A stretch of DNA of 64,000 nucleotides from Aphidius gifuensis (taxonomy: Eukaryota; Arthropoda; Insecta; Hymenoptera; Braconidae). The position numbers and the translations under genes are program-made. The notes below the pieces were generated by a model that saw only the letters and a program-made list of their open reading frames with translations, ran no database searches and was not told where the DNA came from. This document shows positions 52,774 to 64,000 of the stretch, in pieces. Position 1 is the stretch's first letter. The number at the start of each line of letters is the position of its first letter. The stretch is from contig NC_057790.1 in assembly GCF_014905175.1 (NCBI RefSeq), forward strand, positions 20,610,469-20,674,468, given 5' to 3'.

Positions 52774-53917
52774 TTATTGATATAATTGTAAGAAAAAAAA
52801 AAAAATATTGACAGACCGATAGGTAATATAACTGTAAAAAGAAAAATATTAAATTTAAGTTTAAAAATGATGAAAAATATAATACAGAAACAAATTTTAA
52901 TAAAAAAAAAAATGAAATAAAGTATGAAGGTAATTTGTTCTCCTTATGTATAGACTGCGATTAGTAACATATTGAATCAAAAGATGAAGAAAAAAAATTT
53001 TTTTGAATATAATGAAAAGTGAAATAACAAATTAATTAATTTGGTGAGTCTTGTAGACGCGATTGCTCAAGGAACTTGATAATATATTTATCGTTGAGTG
53101 TTATTTTATGGGGGAAAATGTTTTTTTTTTAAATAAAAATGAAATATGAGATGAAAAGGGAAAAAAAAAAAATGAAAATAAGCATGAAGGTGTGTGTTTT
53201 TGAAGGCAATGTTTCTTCGTTCATTTTCAAGACAATTAAAATTACGTTAAAAAGTTTTTCTCAGCCAAGCATCTAGCATCCTTTTAGGAAGTTGACAAGA
53301 ATCATTTTTTTTTTTATTTTTCATTTCTTTTTTGTTTCATTAATTTTATATTTTTTTTTTAACTCAAAAAAATGATGAAAGGAGAATAAAAAAAAAAAAA
53401 ACATTTTAAAAGCGAAAATAAAAGATAAAAAAGAGTGACGTATATATATTTAAAATTTTATTTTATTTCTAATACATTATACTTGCTGGAATTGATTATA
53501 CTTTTTTTTTTTTTTATTTTTCTTTCATCAAAAATTTAGCTTCACTCTGAATAACACGGTGTTTAATGTCAACTTAAATGTCACATTATAAAAGCATAAA
53601 AAAAAAAATAAATAAATACATTAAAAAATAATAAAAAATCATTGAATTAAAATTGATAAAATAAACAGCAAAAAAAAAAAACAAATTCAATCACTTTATA
53701 TAGGTGACAAATAGTAAAAATTACATCCTCAAAATGACACGTTAAAATAAATCCATAAAAGTAAAAGAAATAAATAATAAAAAAAACTACATATGTATAA
53801 GAAAAAATAAAAAAAAAAATATTATTAACGAAAAAAAAATCAAGTAAATAAACAAATAAAAAAAAAAAAAAAACAGATACTATTTAAGAGCGCAGTCAAA
53901 GCAATGACTTACTATGA

Positions 53918-53918
<1 letters not shown>

Positions 53919-53951
<33 letters not shown>
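53919..53951. repeat. 33-nt poly-A run
   Basis: Uninterrupted A tract, the longest homopolymer in the window. No clear retroposon body precedes it. Confidence 0.9.
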
Positions 53952-53952
<1 letters not shown>

Positions 53953-54553
53953 GAATAAAACCCCCATTTTTATTTTCTGTACGATACAGTTATTCCACTG
54001 TTTATTCCACTCTCATCTTGTTTTTAAATCCCCCACAATTTCAACCTTGTATATATAATATTTTACTCTTGTAAATAAATTTATCCATATGGACAATGAA
54101 AAAAAAAAAAAAACCAATAATACTAATAATTTTTGTGAATTGTAAAATTTAATTATACAATCAACCAACATTCCTCCATCGAAATATCATCGACTACTGG
54201 TTTAATTGAAAAGTGGAAACGCCTATTTGTGTTGGGACACAAAAATAAAACAGAAAAAAAAAAAGGTCACACCAATATTATTAAAGTGTTGAGGGTTGAG
54301 TGTAAAAAATATATATGTACATAATGAAAATGGTACATATACGTACATTATATAGTCATTTATATATATATATATGTACATATGTGCCAATAACAAAAGA
54401 GTTGAGTGGAACGTAGGACATTTTTATGAGGTTTATCGGTACGATCGAGATATTAATATCCCCAGGGAATGTAAAAGGTTGGTGAGTGAGTAAAACTTGA
54501 ACCTTTTATTTTTATGTTTTTTGTTTTTTTCATTCTCCAACCCCTGACTATAA

Positions 54554-54579
54554 CACCACCACCACCATCATCATCATCC
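54554..54579. repeat. CAC/ATC trinucleotide repeat
   Basis: Four CAC-type units followed by four ATC-type units in noncoding DNA. Confidence 0.8.
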
Positions 54580-55589
54580 TGCCTCTGGAATTTTTGGCAA
54601 AGGCGGCGAACAAGGCACCAAAATATATCTGTGTGAAAACCACGATTAAACACATTGAGGTCACGAATATTGATTATCATATACACACATTAATAATTTG
54701 GATAATTTTTCAATCAAACAGTAAGTATATATTTTTTTATTTGTTTCAGTATTTATCAGTTATTTTATATCCTAATTATTAGTACAATGACATTTATATA
54801 TTTTGGAAAAAAATTTTTGTTAATAAAAAAAAAACTCTATTAAAAGACAAATTGAAATAAATATGTATAGATGTAAATAGAGATAATATATGGAAGATAA
54901 AGTTGAGTTAAACACACATAGCATTTTGATAATTGAATCGTTCATTTAAAAATAAAACGAGACAGTTTGAAATTTCGTTATTTCACTGAATTGAAATTGT
55001 GCGGAACGATTGTATCGAGCATAAAACTTACTATACATATACACACATTTAATTTAATGGTATATATATGTGTAAATATATTATATATATTTATTGGAAA
55101 AGAGTAAGTATACATTTCGAATATCGATTGACAGTAAATCTTTGGCAAAAGTTGAGTGTAAGTAAGCGCATATTCAGTTACACTGTGAGTAAACATGAAA
55201 ATGAAATTCTCATCTATTTTTTTTTTTTTTGCCAATACGACCTAGATGTAGAATTATTTTTTGTATATACAAAATATACCATAAGCATGTGCACTATGAT
55301 GATTTTCGAAAAGAAAAAATACAACAAAAAAATGTTTTATTATTATACGGGCAGTTTTTATTTCACGACTATCAAATGCTTTTTTTTTTTAAGTTTTTTT
55401 TTCTATTGACTATCGCTATTAAAGATCATTTTACGTATTGATTACCGATTGGTTTATTTTTTATATTTTTACATTCAACGTGATTTGAATAAATAGAGTA
55501 AAATTGTGGCAAAAAGAAAAATAATTGTTTTTTATTAATTTAGGCTGTAGTAATTTTTAACTTTTTTATTTTTGCGATAAATAATGCTT

Positions 55590-55740
55590 AGCAAATAATG
55601 GGAATTTTTTTGAGAATATTCGTGGTCTATGTCTACTTGCTTGACAAATTTTAGAAATATCTACCAATACGTTTTCGTAGGAGAATTTTATAAAAATAAA
55701 TTTTCATTTTTTTTTTTTTGATCGAATAAATTTCTTTAGT
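55590..55740 (+). repeat. Dispersed repeat family, copy near 55.6 kb
   Basis: Matches the copies near 28.8 and 58.9 kb through TCTACTTGCTTGACAAATTT, AGAAATATCTA, TACGTTTTCGTAGGAGAATT and a long T run. It is preceded by GCGATAAATAATGCTTAGCA, a block that in the 58.9-kb copy follows the core. Confidence 0.55.
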
Positions 55741-56904
55741 ATGGCGCTCTCTTCGCAGGGGCTCTGGAAAGATGACAGTAGTTGTTTTTAAAATAGAAGG
55801 ATATAGTGTATTTAAATTTTGAAGAAAAAATAAAGAGGTCACAGAATAAAAAAAATGTGAAAATACCATGATAGCTATATGTGAAACGAGCAAATATGAA
55901 TAAAAAAATAAAACAAAAAATACATAGGCAAATGTGCAAAGTATGATACGAAGCCATTGCTGAAAATGACTAACTTGTATATATAAGTATCGAAAAAACA
56001 TTGATGCTATTGTGTTATCTCAGCAATTTTTTGCATTGCAATAATGCCAACTAGGGGTTTTTATTATTATACATACGTATGACCTGGTAACTGTACTAAA
56101 ATTTCAGTAATCAACAACATATATATGTTTTTTTTTTCTCTATATAAACATTCGTTATCGTATAGAGCAACTTTTATGAAATAAATGTAGATATATAAAA
56201 TATTTTTAAATGTAAAAACACATGTCGGTTTCACTGGTTGCTCCGAGGCATATCAAATTCTCATACACAAAGAAGAGCTTTTTTTTTTTTCTTTGTACAG
56301 CTTGAAATTTTTTTTAAATATTATATTCATTAATTTATTAATTTTACTTTTAAACTTGCTTTTTATTATATTATTTTTTTTTAAATAGTTTAAACTTTAT
56401 TTAACGTATGTATATTTGATATACCATATAGTTTTTAAGTATCTTATGTATTACCAAAAACTTGTCCATTAGATTTATGAATATATTACAACGAGTGTTT
56501 TAAATAATTTTAAAATTTATGATATATATACATCTCCATACAAGCACACTATTTATTATTTAAAATTAACTTTCGAATTGAATAATTAAATGAAATACAT
56601 TTCAATGAAATTATTAATAAAATTGTAAAAACATAAAATTCGTATTTTTTTTTTTATTTCATGTAAATTTTGAATTTAAAAAAAAATAAAAAATTGTTCC
56701 GTGTATGCAGAATAACAAGTTATATTGTTCTATTAATTAACGAAATTTTAACTACAATGTTCGATGTGAAAATTAGTTATAATAATAACGATAACAGTAT
56801 TAACGATACTCGGAATAAAAATGTTGAACGTACACCTATTGTGAAGTAATAAAGGTCGTTTTATTTTATTAATAATTGAAACAAGATAGTTATTATTCAG
56901 AAAA

Positions 56905-56905
<1 letters not shown>

Positions 56906-56935
<30 letters not shown>
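56906..56935. repeat. (TG)15 microsatellite
   Basis: Perfect dinucleotide run. The open frames that cross it are artefacts of the repeat. Confidence 0.95.
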
Positions 56936-56936
<1 letters not shown>

Positions 56937-58869
56937 AAAAAATTTATAAAAATAAATCATAACAAATTCAAAAGCCACTGGGGTGCCGACACAATTTCAA
57001 TACATTCAATATCCTGGATACGAATATTGAGGAAATTGATTCGTATGACAGTGGTACAAGCACGTGTCAACAAACGACTATTGCAAAAAAAATTTATAAT
57101 AAAAAATCATATATTTATAAATGAAAACTAGAAATAAAAAAATTTTTAAAATACCACGAATGCAGTTTATATAGATGGCATAAGGTTTTTTCTAAAAAAT
57201 ACAGTGACTCTCAAAGTGTCCAGATATAAATCGAATTTCCGCAAAGTTTTATGCAATCTTTGAAATGCATACATTCCCCGAAGCGTAAGATGATGTAACA
57301 TTTTTTATTTAATTCTATATGACATATATACATAAACTCAGTTTTTTTAAAAGTCATTTTTTTTTATCATCTAAACCTGATGAAATCAGATAACCTAGAC
57401 TTGTTATTTCTCATTTTATTTTTTACTTTTCTTTCATCTTTATAGTTAATATTTTTTTTTTTTTATTAATGTCTTTTTTATTAATAATTTTGAGTATTTA
57501 AAATATTTAAAATACTAACAAATTATTAGTAAATATATTTTAAAATAAATTATTTATTCACTTTTAAAAATATATTATTAATATTGAATGAACAAAAAAT
57601 TAATAAAGTCATATATTATTTGAAAAAATAAATAATAATTTGCATACATTGACATTTGTTTTAATATCTCAATGATTATATTAAATGTGTACATATGGAG
57701 GTACATAAACATAGACTTGTGAGTTTGCATATAAATGGCCTATAAAATCGTGCAAAATTTTCATTTTAAATTTATAAATTTTCAACAAATCTACGTGTCA
57801 CTGAATAGAAATGTACAATCATTAATTATTCACTCACTCTTATTCATGTTAATCACATACGCATAAATATAAACAAATATATTTATTCATCTAATTACAT
57901 TGTATTTTATTTCATTATCATTGAGAAATTATCATGAGTGATATACTCATACAAATCCTATACCATCCCTATATATAATCATGAAAAATATAAATAAATA
58001 AAAAAAATCCTAATCTTTTTTTTGTTTTTTTTTTTAACTAGATTAAAAAAAAATAAAATAACTTTACAAAAATATAACGACCTAATTTACAGAAAAGCCG
58101 TTTTTGCCCATTAAAATTCCCACAAGAATAATAAAAGCTTCTAGTTATTTCGAAGAATAAAATATTGTTCGTGCCTGCGGCAATTTTTTTTTTTTATAAA
58201 AAAAATAATAGCGAATAAAAAAAAAAGGTACTATTGCATCTACCATTGGTAATTATTGCCGAAAGGCATCAACATATAGTGAAAATAATTTCACTTTAAA
58301 ACAACAAATCAAAATGAATTAGATCATAATTTCTACGAATTAATATCATTAACTAATTCTAGCCAAGCGAAAGATAAAAAGAAAAACAATTAAATCTAAA
58401 ATGATTTGGTTGAAAAAATATTTACACTATTTTTATTACTAATTTTCAAACTCATATCTGTAATTGAACAATGACCTACATTTTGATAAACAAGATAATA
58501 AATCAATAAACACATGCAAGTAGACAAATATTTATCTACACATAAACATATTTATTTATAAATAAATACGACATACACAATTATAACGAGTTAGTGAGTA
58601 CTGAGTATAAATTTTACAAAGTGTTTGAAATATACGTCATATTCTCGGAATCGTGTCAATTTGATTAATTGTTAATTAATGCCATCAATTATCACATGTA
58701 TAAATAATTCATTTTAATAATAATAGTTATCATACTTTCGTAATCATATAGCTATTATTTTTTATTTTAAACAGTTGTCATTATTAATAATTGTTTCATG
58801 AAATTGGAAAAGAAAATAACTGCTTTTTTTATTTTTTATATAATAATTAGGTACTGATTTGGTTGTTTA

Positions 58870-59105
58870 ACAATAAATAAATATCAGCAATGCTTGGCCC
58901 ACAAAGAGAATTTTTTTTTAAATAGTCGTAGACTGTCTCTACTTGTTTGAAAAATTTTAGGAATATCTATCGATGCGTGTTTTCGTAAGAGAATTATTTT
59001 AAAAAAATACATTTCTTTTTTTCGCGATAAATAATGACCACGATAGTTATTAAAAGTACAGATTTTGTTATTAATAATAAATATATATATCAGCAATGTA
59101 CCACA
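58870..59105 (+). repeat. Dispersed repeat family, copy near 58.9 kb with flanking direct repeats
   Basis: The core matches the copies near 28.8 and 55.6 kb (TCTCTACTTGTTTGAAAAAT, AGGAATATCTATCGATGCGT). It is bracketed by the related direct repeats AATAAATATCAGCAATG at about 58875-58892 and AATAAATATATATATCAGCAATG-like sequence at about 59076-59098, giving a repeat period of about 200 bp. Confidence 0.5.
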
Positions 59106-61559
59106 TTGTGAATCAATTAAGTTAAAGTTTTGCGTTATCAATCTTGCAATGGATTAGTCTCTGTAATAAATATTGATTGTCATGTGGTATAGACTGTGTG
59201 ATTAAAGACGAGAAGATATAACGATATATATATACCTTGTTGGAATATAGGAAAGGGACTAAATTAGGACAGAGAAATTTTGGTCCCGTGTGACCGAGGC
59301 TCAGGTTCATCTACACCCCTTAAGTAAGACAAACGATGCTTTCTCATGCTGCTTTGGCTTAGTTTTAAAATCATGCATCTTATTTTTTCCGTAAAGTTAT
59401 TTTATTAAAAAAAATTTGTTAAATTGTTTTTTTTTTTTTATTCAAAGTTTTAACGTCAATTTATAAAATATAGATTTAAAAAAATAATTATAATAATAGC
59501 CTTGTAGATTTATTTATCTTTTTTGTGTGTGTGGTAAATAAAATTGAAAAATATTCTTTTAAGAAGTTATTTAAAATAAAAAAAAAAAGGACAGAATAAA
59601 TTAAGAAGATATTTTTTTTCAACTCACAGAAATTTATTGTAGGTTTTATATATGTACTTTGAAAAAATTCATGAGCAGATTCTAGGGCTTTTCATGTATA
59701 TGAGAGGATATTATGAAAACTGTCTAATGTTAAGTAGTACAGAGAGCCTTGTTGAAAATTTATATAATAAAAAAAAATATTATATAAAAATAAAATCTAC
59801 TAACATAATAATATTGACTGTAATTTTGTTTTTTAATTATATATTTTTGATAAATAACATTCTGTCAGATTTAAAAACTACCGAGAGGAATAATAATTTT
59901 TAATAATAAAATATCATTTGACATACGTGTTCTTTATCATTTGATTTAAAACAAAAAAGCCAAAAACAAAATTCATTTTATAAAACGTTTGTGATACACA
60001 ATAATATTAATTTCTATAAAAAAAAAAAAAAAAAAAAAAAGATGATATTTGAATGAGATTGCGGATTAAATATATTATGAAATTAAATTTGATATTTAAT
60101 TAAATTTATATTTGATGACAGTTAAATAAACAGTTCTTTCAAAATAAATCAAATGTTAAAACTCAATGGGATTCTGATGAGTGAATATATCAAATAATAA
60201 AATGTTTATTTCTTTTTTTGATAGAGAAAATATGAGCTGTGCTTTTTCGATAAATAATTAATGAGCATTGATTATAATTATTATCTCCATTAACAGCTAT
60301 ATTTTTTATACTAACAAAATACTTTGTGATCTATTATATATCTATATATAGTTATGTATTAATTTTCATACGCATGTAAAATTATAAAAGTTCTCTCATT
60401 AAATACGCATATAAGTATTCAAATATTATTCACTCAATGTGCATACTCAAGTTTTTTGAATGAATTAAAATTTCAAAAGTACATACTGAATTTAATTTAA
60501 TAATTTTTTTACTATATTATTAATAAGTAGGGGATTTAAAAAATGATATAGCAATGTAAAATAAATTATTTTTAATATTTATAATTGCCATTTTGCTAAT
60601 TTTCAATGTAGAATTTTGTTAAAACAATTGAATCATTTTTTTATTTGACCCTTGATTAAATAAATAGAAATGAAAATTTATATAAAAACAAACAAACATC
60701 TTGTTTGTAATAAAATAAAAGAAATACCAAGTCTTTGACTGCCAGATTGTTTTTTTTTTAGTGCTTAGAGAAAAAAATACGTCAGTTTCAAAAGCTAGAA
60801 GTGAATTTGTGTCAAGAAAATAATACTCGTTTTATTTTTCAAATACACAAAGTAATAAAAAAACTCAAGAAAAATCTTATCAAGATTCAAGGTAAAAAAA
60901 TTAATAATAATACATAACTAAATATGAAAAATTTTAAATAAAATTAATTGATAATTTTGTTTAAAAAATAAAATAAAAAATTTTATTAACAAATGTGGTT
61001 GGAAAATGACCGCAGCATGTTAATGGCTTTTTGTAAAAGCTTCATAAATGCTTTAACAACATGTAATAGGTAATGGCTTTTTAATGCAATATCCAACACA
61101 AATAATCAGTATTACTATTAAACGAAGATAATTTTATCCCTAATATTTATAATATTAATCACGTATTCTAAAAATAATAAAATAATCAACACTTTTCTCA
61201 ATGAAAATTTTCATCGTTTTTAAAAAAGAAAAAATATCCGCCAAATATATATATTTTTAGTAGTGCCATCTACTTTCTGTATCATAAACTTGAAAATAAT
61301 TAAAATTGCAAATACAAGCTTTTAAATATTTACAATCTCAACAATTCAACAAAAATAAATCAAATTGTTATTAACAAATAAAAATTATCACGATTTTCAG
61401 AGAAGCCGTGTTATATTTTACAAAAAAAAAAAAAAATAATAATAATAATTTAAATAAAGTTATCAACGAGCCAATGAGAAATTGACCAATAGGTAATTTT
61501 GAGTCAAAATATTCACGAATGTTAGTATAGTATTTTTATTTTTTTTTTCCCTTGCTTTG

Positions 61560-61772
61560 TCTTGCTTAGTTGCTTTGTCGGTTGGTGCCACACGCTGCCA
61601 ACATCTTGCTGCTGTGATACGTAAATCCTTTGTTATCGTGTCCCTGGTTATAATTTAATTTTTATTTTTTCTTTATCAAACTACATTTGTTTGCTATCAA
61701 AGTTACGAGACAAATAAAGCGTACTTATCAACTTGTGTTCGACGAGTCACGACACCCTGGAGATCAATTTTG
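61560..61772 (+). other. exu: Probable noncoding first exon and promoter region of exu
   Basis: A strong donor, TTTTG|GTAAGTTG, ends a stretch of less AT-rich sequence at 61772. An acceptor, TTTACAG, at 62291-62293 opens the exon that carries the exu ATG. This gives a 520-nt intron in the 5' UTR. The transcription start is not determined; the left boundary is only where composition changes. Confidence 0.45.
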
Positions 61773-61934
61773 GTAAGTTGCATGAAGTGAAAATTTGTGG
61801 TATTACTTGGGGTGATATCGGCCTACTTTTAAATTAAATGTAGCCACATGTGTATTTATTATTATTATACGTTTGAGAAGAAAAAATAATAAAAATATAA
61901 TAATAAATCAAATTTGCTAAATGTGATTTGATAA

Positions 61935-61958
61935 CATCATCATCATCATCATCATCAT
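61935..61958. repeat. (CAT)8 microsatellite in the exu 5' UTR intron
   Basis: Perfect trinucleotide run between the presumed first exon and the ATG-bearing exon. Confidence 0.9.
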
Positions 61959-62309
61959 AAAAAGAAAAGAAAAAAATAAAAAATGTCACTGAACTTTCGA
62001 GACTGATAATATTTTTGAATTATTATTTTTTTTCATTTTTAGTTTTAAAATGTAAATAACCTCGACATTTTCAGTATCTCTCGGTTTGTTTTTTTTTTTC
62101 ATTTATTTTTATTTTTAATATCGTCAACAACACTTGAGTATTGTATTGTATTTTGTTGAAATGCATTATTATTTTTATTATTTTATTTAGCTCAGGGGCT
62201 TGTTTATGATGGGTCAAACAATTTTGTCTTATCTCTTGCATAAAAATTTCCAACTTTATTTTGATTAATATTTGTTTTTAATTTTATTTACAGAATATAA
62301 ATTTAAATA

Positions 62310-63766
62310 ATGGTATCTTCAATTATCAATGATGATGTTGATGAAACAATCAACATAAATGCATCAAAAATGGAGAAACTTGCACCAGGTAATTATGAAA
62401 TTGTTGCCTGGGACATGGACACAAGTGGTAAAAGATTGTATGATGAAATTTGTCATATTGCTGGATATACACCAAGTACAACATTTCAACAATACATTTT
62501 GCCTTTTAATTATATGAATTATCCAGCTACCAAACGACACAATCTCAAAGTCATCACAAAAGGATATTATCGTATGTTAAAAAATGTAAAAACTCATCAG
62601 GTAAAAACAACAAACAAACTAATCTATTATCTAAATAATATTTTACATATTTCAAGTCTTAAATAAATGTAAATATAATTATTCCAGATATTAAAAACAA
62701 AGAGTACAATATTAGCATTAAAAGATTTCCTCACATGGTTGGTAAAAGTCAAGGGTGAATCAGATGGAATAATTCTTATTCATCATGAAGCAAGAAAAAT
62801 TAATCCTGCAATTTTGATGAATACATTGACAAAATACAATCTTCTTGATGAATTTTGTCACATTGTCAAGGGTTTTGCTAATGGATTTGATATTACCAAA
62901 GCTAAATGTGACAATACCATTCGTTATTATTCAGTTCGTATATTGTCACGTGTTCTTCTCAATGAGGTAAAAAAAAAAAAAATAATCAAAATAATGAAAT
63001 TTGTTTATTTGTTGTTAGTGTTTAATAATATTTATGTTATTAATTTTATTTTTGTATCAGAAAAAAGATACAAGCAGTGCTGATGTACGTGCAAGTATGT
63101 CGTATCGTATTCTTCATCATTTATCAAATGGAGAAGTAATTTGTCAATCAGAAATTATTGGTAATGATGTTGGTAAAACAAAAAAGAGAATATTTAAATT
63201 TATCAGTGAATTTATTCAACCAATTGATAATGAAAAAAATTCATTTGAAAGTCTCAAAGTAATTTTGGATCGTCAATTTAGTTTGAAGCCAATTTTCATC
63301 AATGAAAATACAACACGACGTGAACGTCGAAATATAACACCACTTCGTCGTTTACTTGCAGAGTCAAAAATTGATTATCAATTATTACAGGTAAAAAAAA
63401 ATTTATATATTTTAATAATTAAATATTTATCTAGTTATATTTGTTTTGTTGTTTTGGTATTTTTAGAAAGCATGGAATGACAATGGACAAGTAAAAGGAG
63501 TTCGAGAATTGATTGAAAAAAATTTACTTGGACATGATGAAGAAAAAATAAATAATATATCGAAAATTATTGAGATATATTTTACGAGTGAAAAATTAAA
63601 AGGTGCAATTGAGACATTAACAAGTGAGATTACAAAGAAAGATAAAAAAAATGATGAAGCATTGGAAAAAATACTTAAGAAAATGTCAGGTTTGGCAATT
63701 GTTGATTCGCCAAAAGAAAGTGGAAACAAGATGTCAATTGATACTGGTAAACAAGAAATTATTTAA
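62310..63766 (+). CDS. exu: Exuperantia, maternal RNA-localisation protein
   Basis: Four coding exons: 62310-62600, 62688-62966, 63061-63390 and 63467-63766. All junctions are phase 0 with GT-AG introns of 87, 94 and 76 nt. The total is 1200 nt, giving 399 residues plus TAA. Family-specific stretches include VAWDMDTSGKRLYDEICHIA (residues 32-51), TKGYYRMLKNV, ALKDFLTWLVKVKGESDGII and LIHHEARKI. In Drosophila, Exu is needed to place bicoid mRNA in the oocyte and for spermatogenesis. Its known structure is an exonuclease-like fold carrying a SAM-like domain, forming a dimer that binds RNA but is not expected to cut it. The tail (about residues 355-399) is charged and probably disordered. At 399 residues it is shorter than the fly protein, with the difference probably in the C-terminal tail. 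The ATG at 62310 follows a splice acceptor 16 nt upstream and precedes the conserved region. Confidence 0.95.
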
Positions 63767-64000
63767 ATAAGAAAAAATTAATATTCATCATCAAGATGAC
63801 ATTTCTTTTTTTCAATTAAGTAATAATTCTTCTTCTTTAAAATTTGATCAGCTAACAGTGAAAAAAAATTTATTAATTCTATATTATTTTTCTAATTTAA
63901 AAAAATAGAAAATGTTTTTTGCCTTACGTTATTATTTTTGTTTGTTAAATTTATTTTGATTTATCCAAAATTAAAATCAGTTAGCTTGAGTGATAAATCA
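63767..64000 (+). other. exu 3' UTR and flank
   Basis: AT-rich sequence after the exu stop. No canonical AATAAA was seen before the window ends, so the transcript end is not placed. Confidence 0.4.

Larger units (their letters stand above)
52774..61559. other. Noncoding DNA between dpr and exu
   Basis: Intergenic, probably including the dpr 3' UTR. It contains a 33-nt A run (53919-53951), CAC/ATC triplets (54554-54579), a (TG)15 microsatellite (56906-56935) and two copies of a dispersed repeat (near 55.6 and 58.9 kb). No exon or RNA gene could be supported. Short ORFs such as 55651-56001 minus are low-complexity. Confidence 0.6.

Noticed and set aside
53919..53951. Poly-A run as the tail of a processed retrocopy
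   Set aside because: No coding-like body or target duplication precedes it on either strand.
57170..61275. Shared word TAGATGGCA at about 57172 (plus) and 61264 (minus), as an insulator-type site
   Set aside because: Only nine bases in two places, with unrelated flanks.

Overview
The window is a very AT-rich piece of an insect nuclear genome. It has small spliced exons with GT-AG introns, introns of up to 27 kb, long A/T homopolymers and decayed mobile elements. The base composition would suit a parasitoid wasp with an extremely AT-rich genome (for example an aphidiine braconid), but that is inference. No bacterial, phage or CRISPR feature was seen. Most of the 64 kb is noncoding, and nearly all short ORFs in it look like chance frames in AT-rich DNA.

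Three genuine cellular genes can be assembled exon by exon with consistent reading phase. (1) 8149-12853, minus strand: a six-exon gene for a 239-residue RING-CH (MARCH-type) membrane E3 ubiquitin ligase. (2) 21859-52670, plus strand: the 3' part of a Dpr-family neuronal immunoglobulin-superfamily receptor. The second half of Ig1, all of Ig2 and a hydrophobic GPI-type tail are visible; the exons for the signal peptide and first half of Ig1 were not found. (3) 62310-63766, plus strand: a complete four-coding-exon, 399-residue exuperantia (exu) gene, with a likely noncoding first exon ending at 61772.

The 26.75-kb intron that splits the dpr gene holds the mobile DNA. At 34213-35067 is an 855-bp nonautonomous hAT-like element with terminal inverted repeats, an 8-bp target duplication and dense CTCGT/CGAGAC subterminal repeats. 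At 37122-41880 is a DIRS-type tyrosine-recombinase retrotransposon. Its architecture is intact: inverted terminal repeats, a longer right end, and an internal complementary region that joins the complements of both outer ends. Its gag, RT-RNase H-methyltransferase and recombinase frames are broken by stops and frameshifts. Several diverged repeat families (around 18.4/22.2/22.6 kb, 28.8/55.6/58.9 kb and 13.6/24.9/43.4 kb) lie in introns and intergenic DNA.

The three genes are not a functional pathway; they are neighbours only: membrane ubiquitin ligase, synaptic recognition receptor, germline RNA-localisation factor. The DIRS copy, with its ICR and boundary microhomology, is the most distinctive object here.
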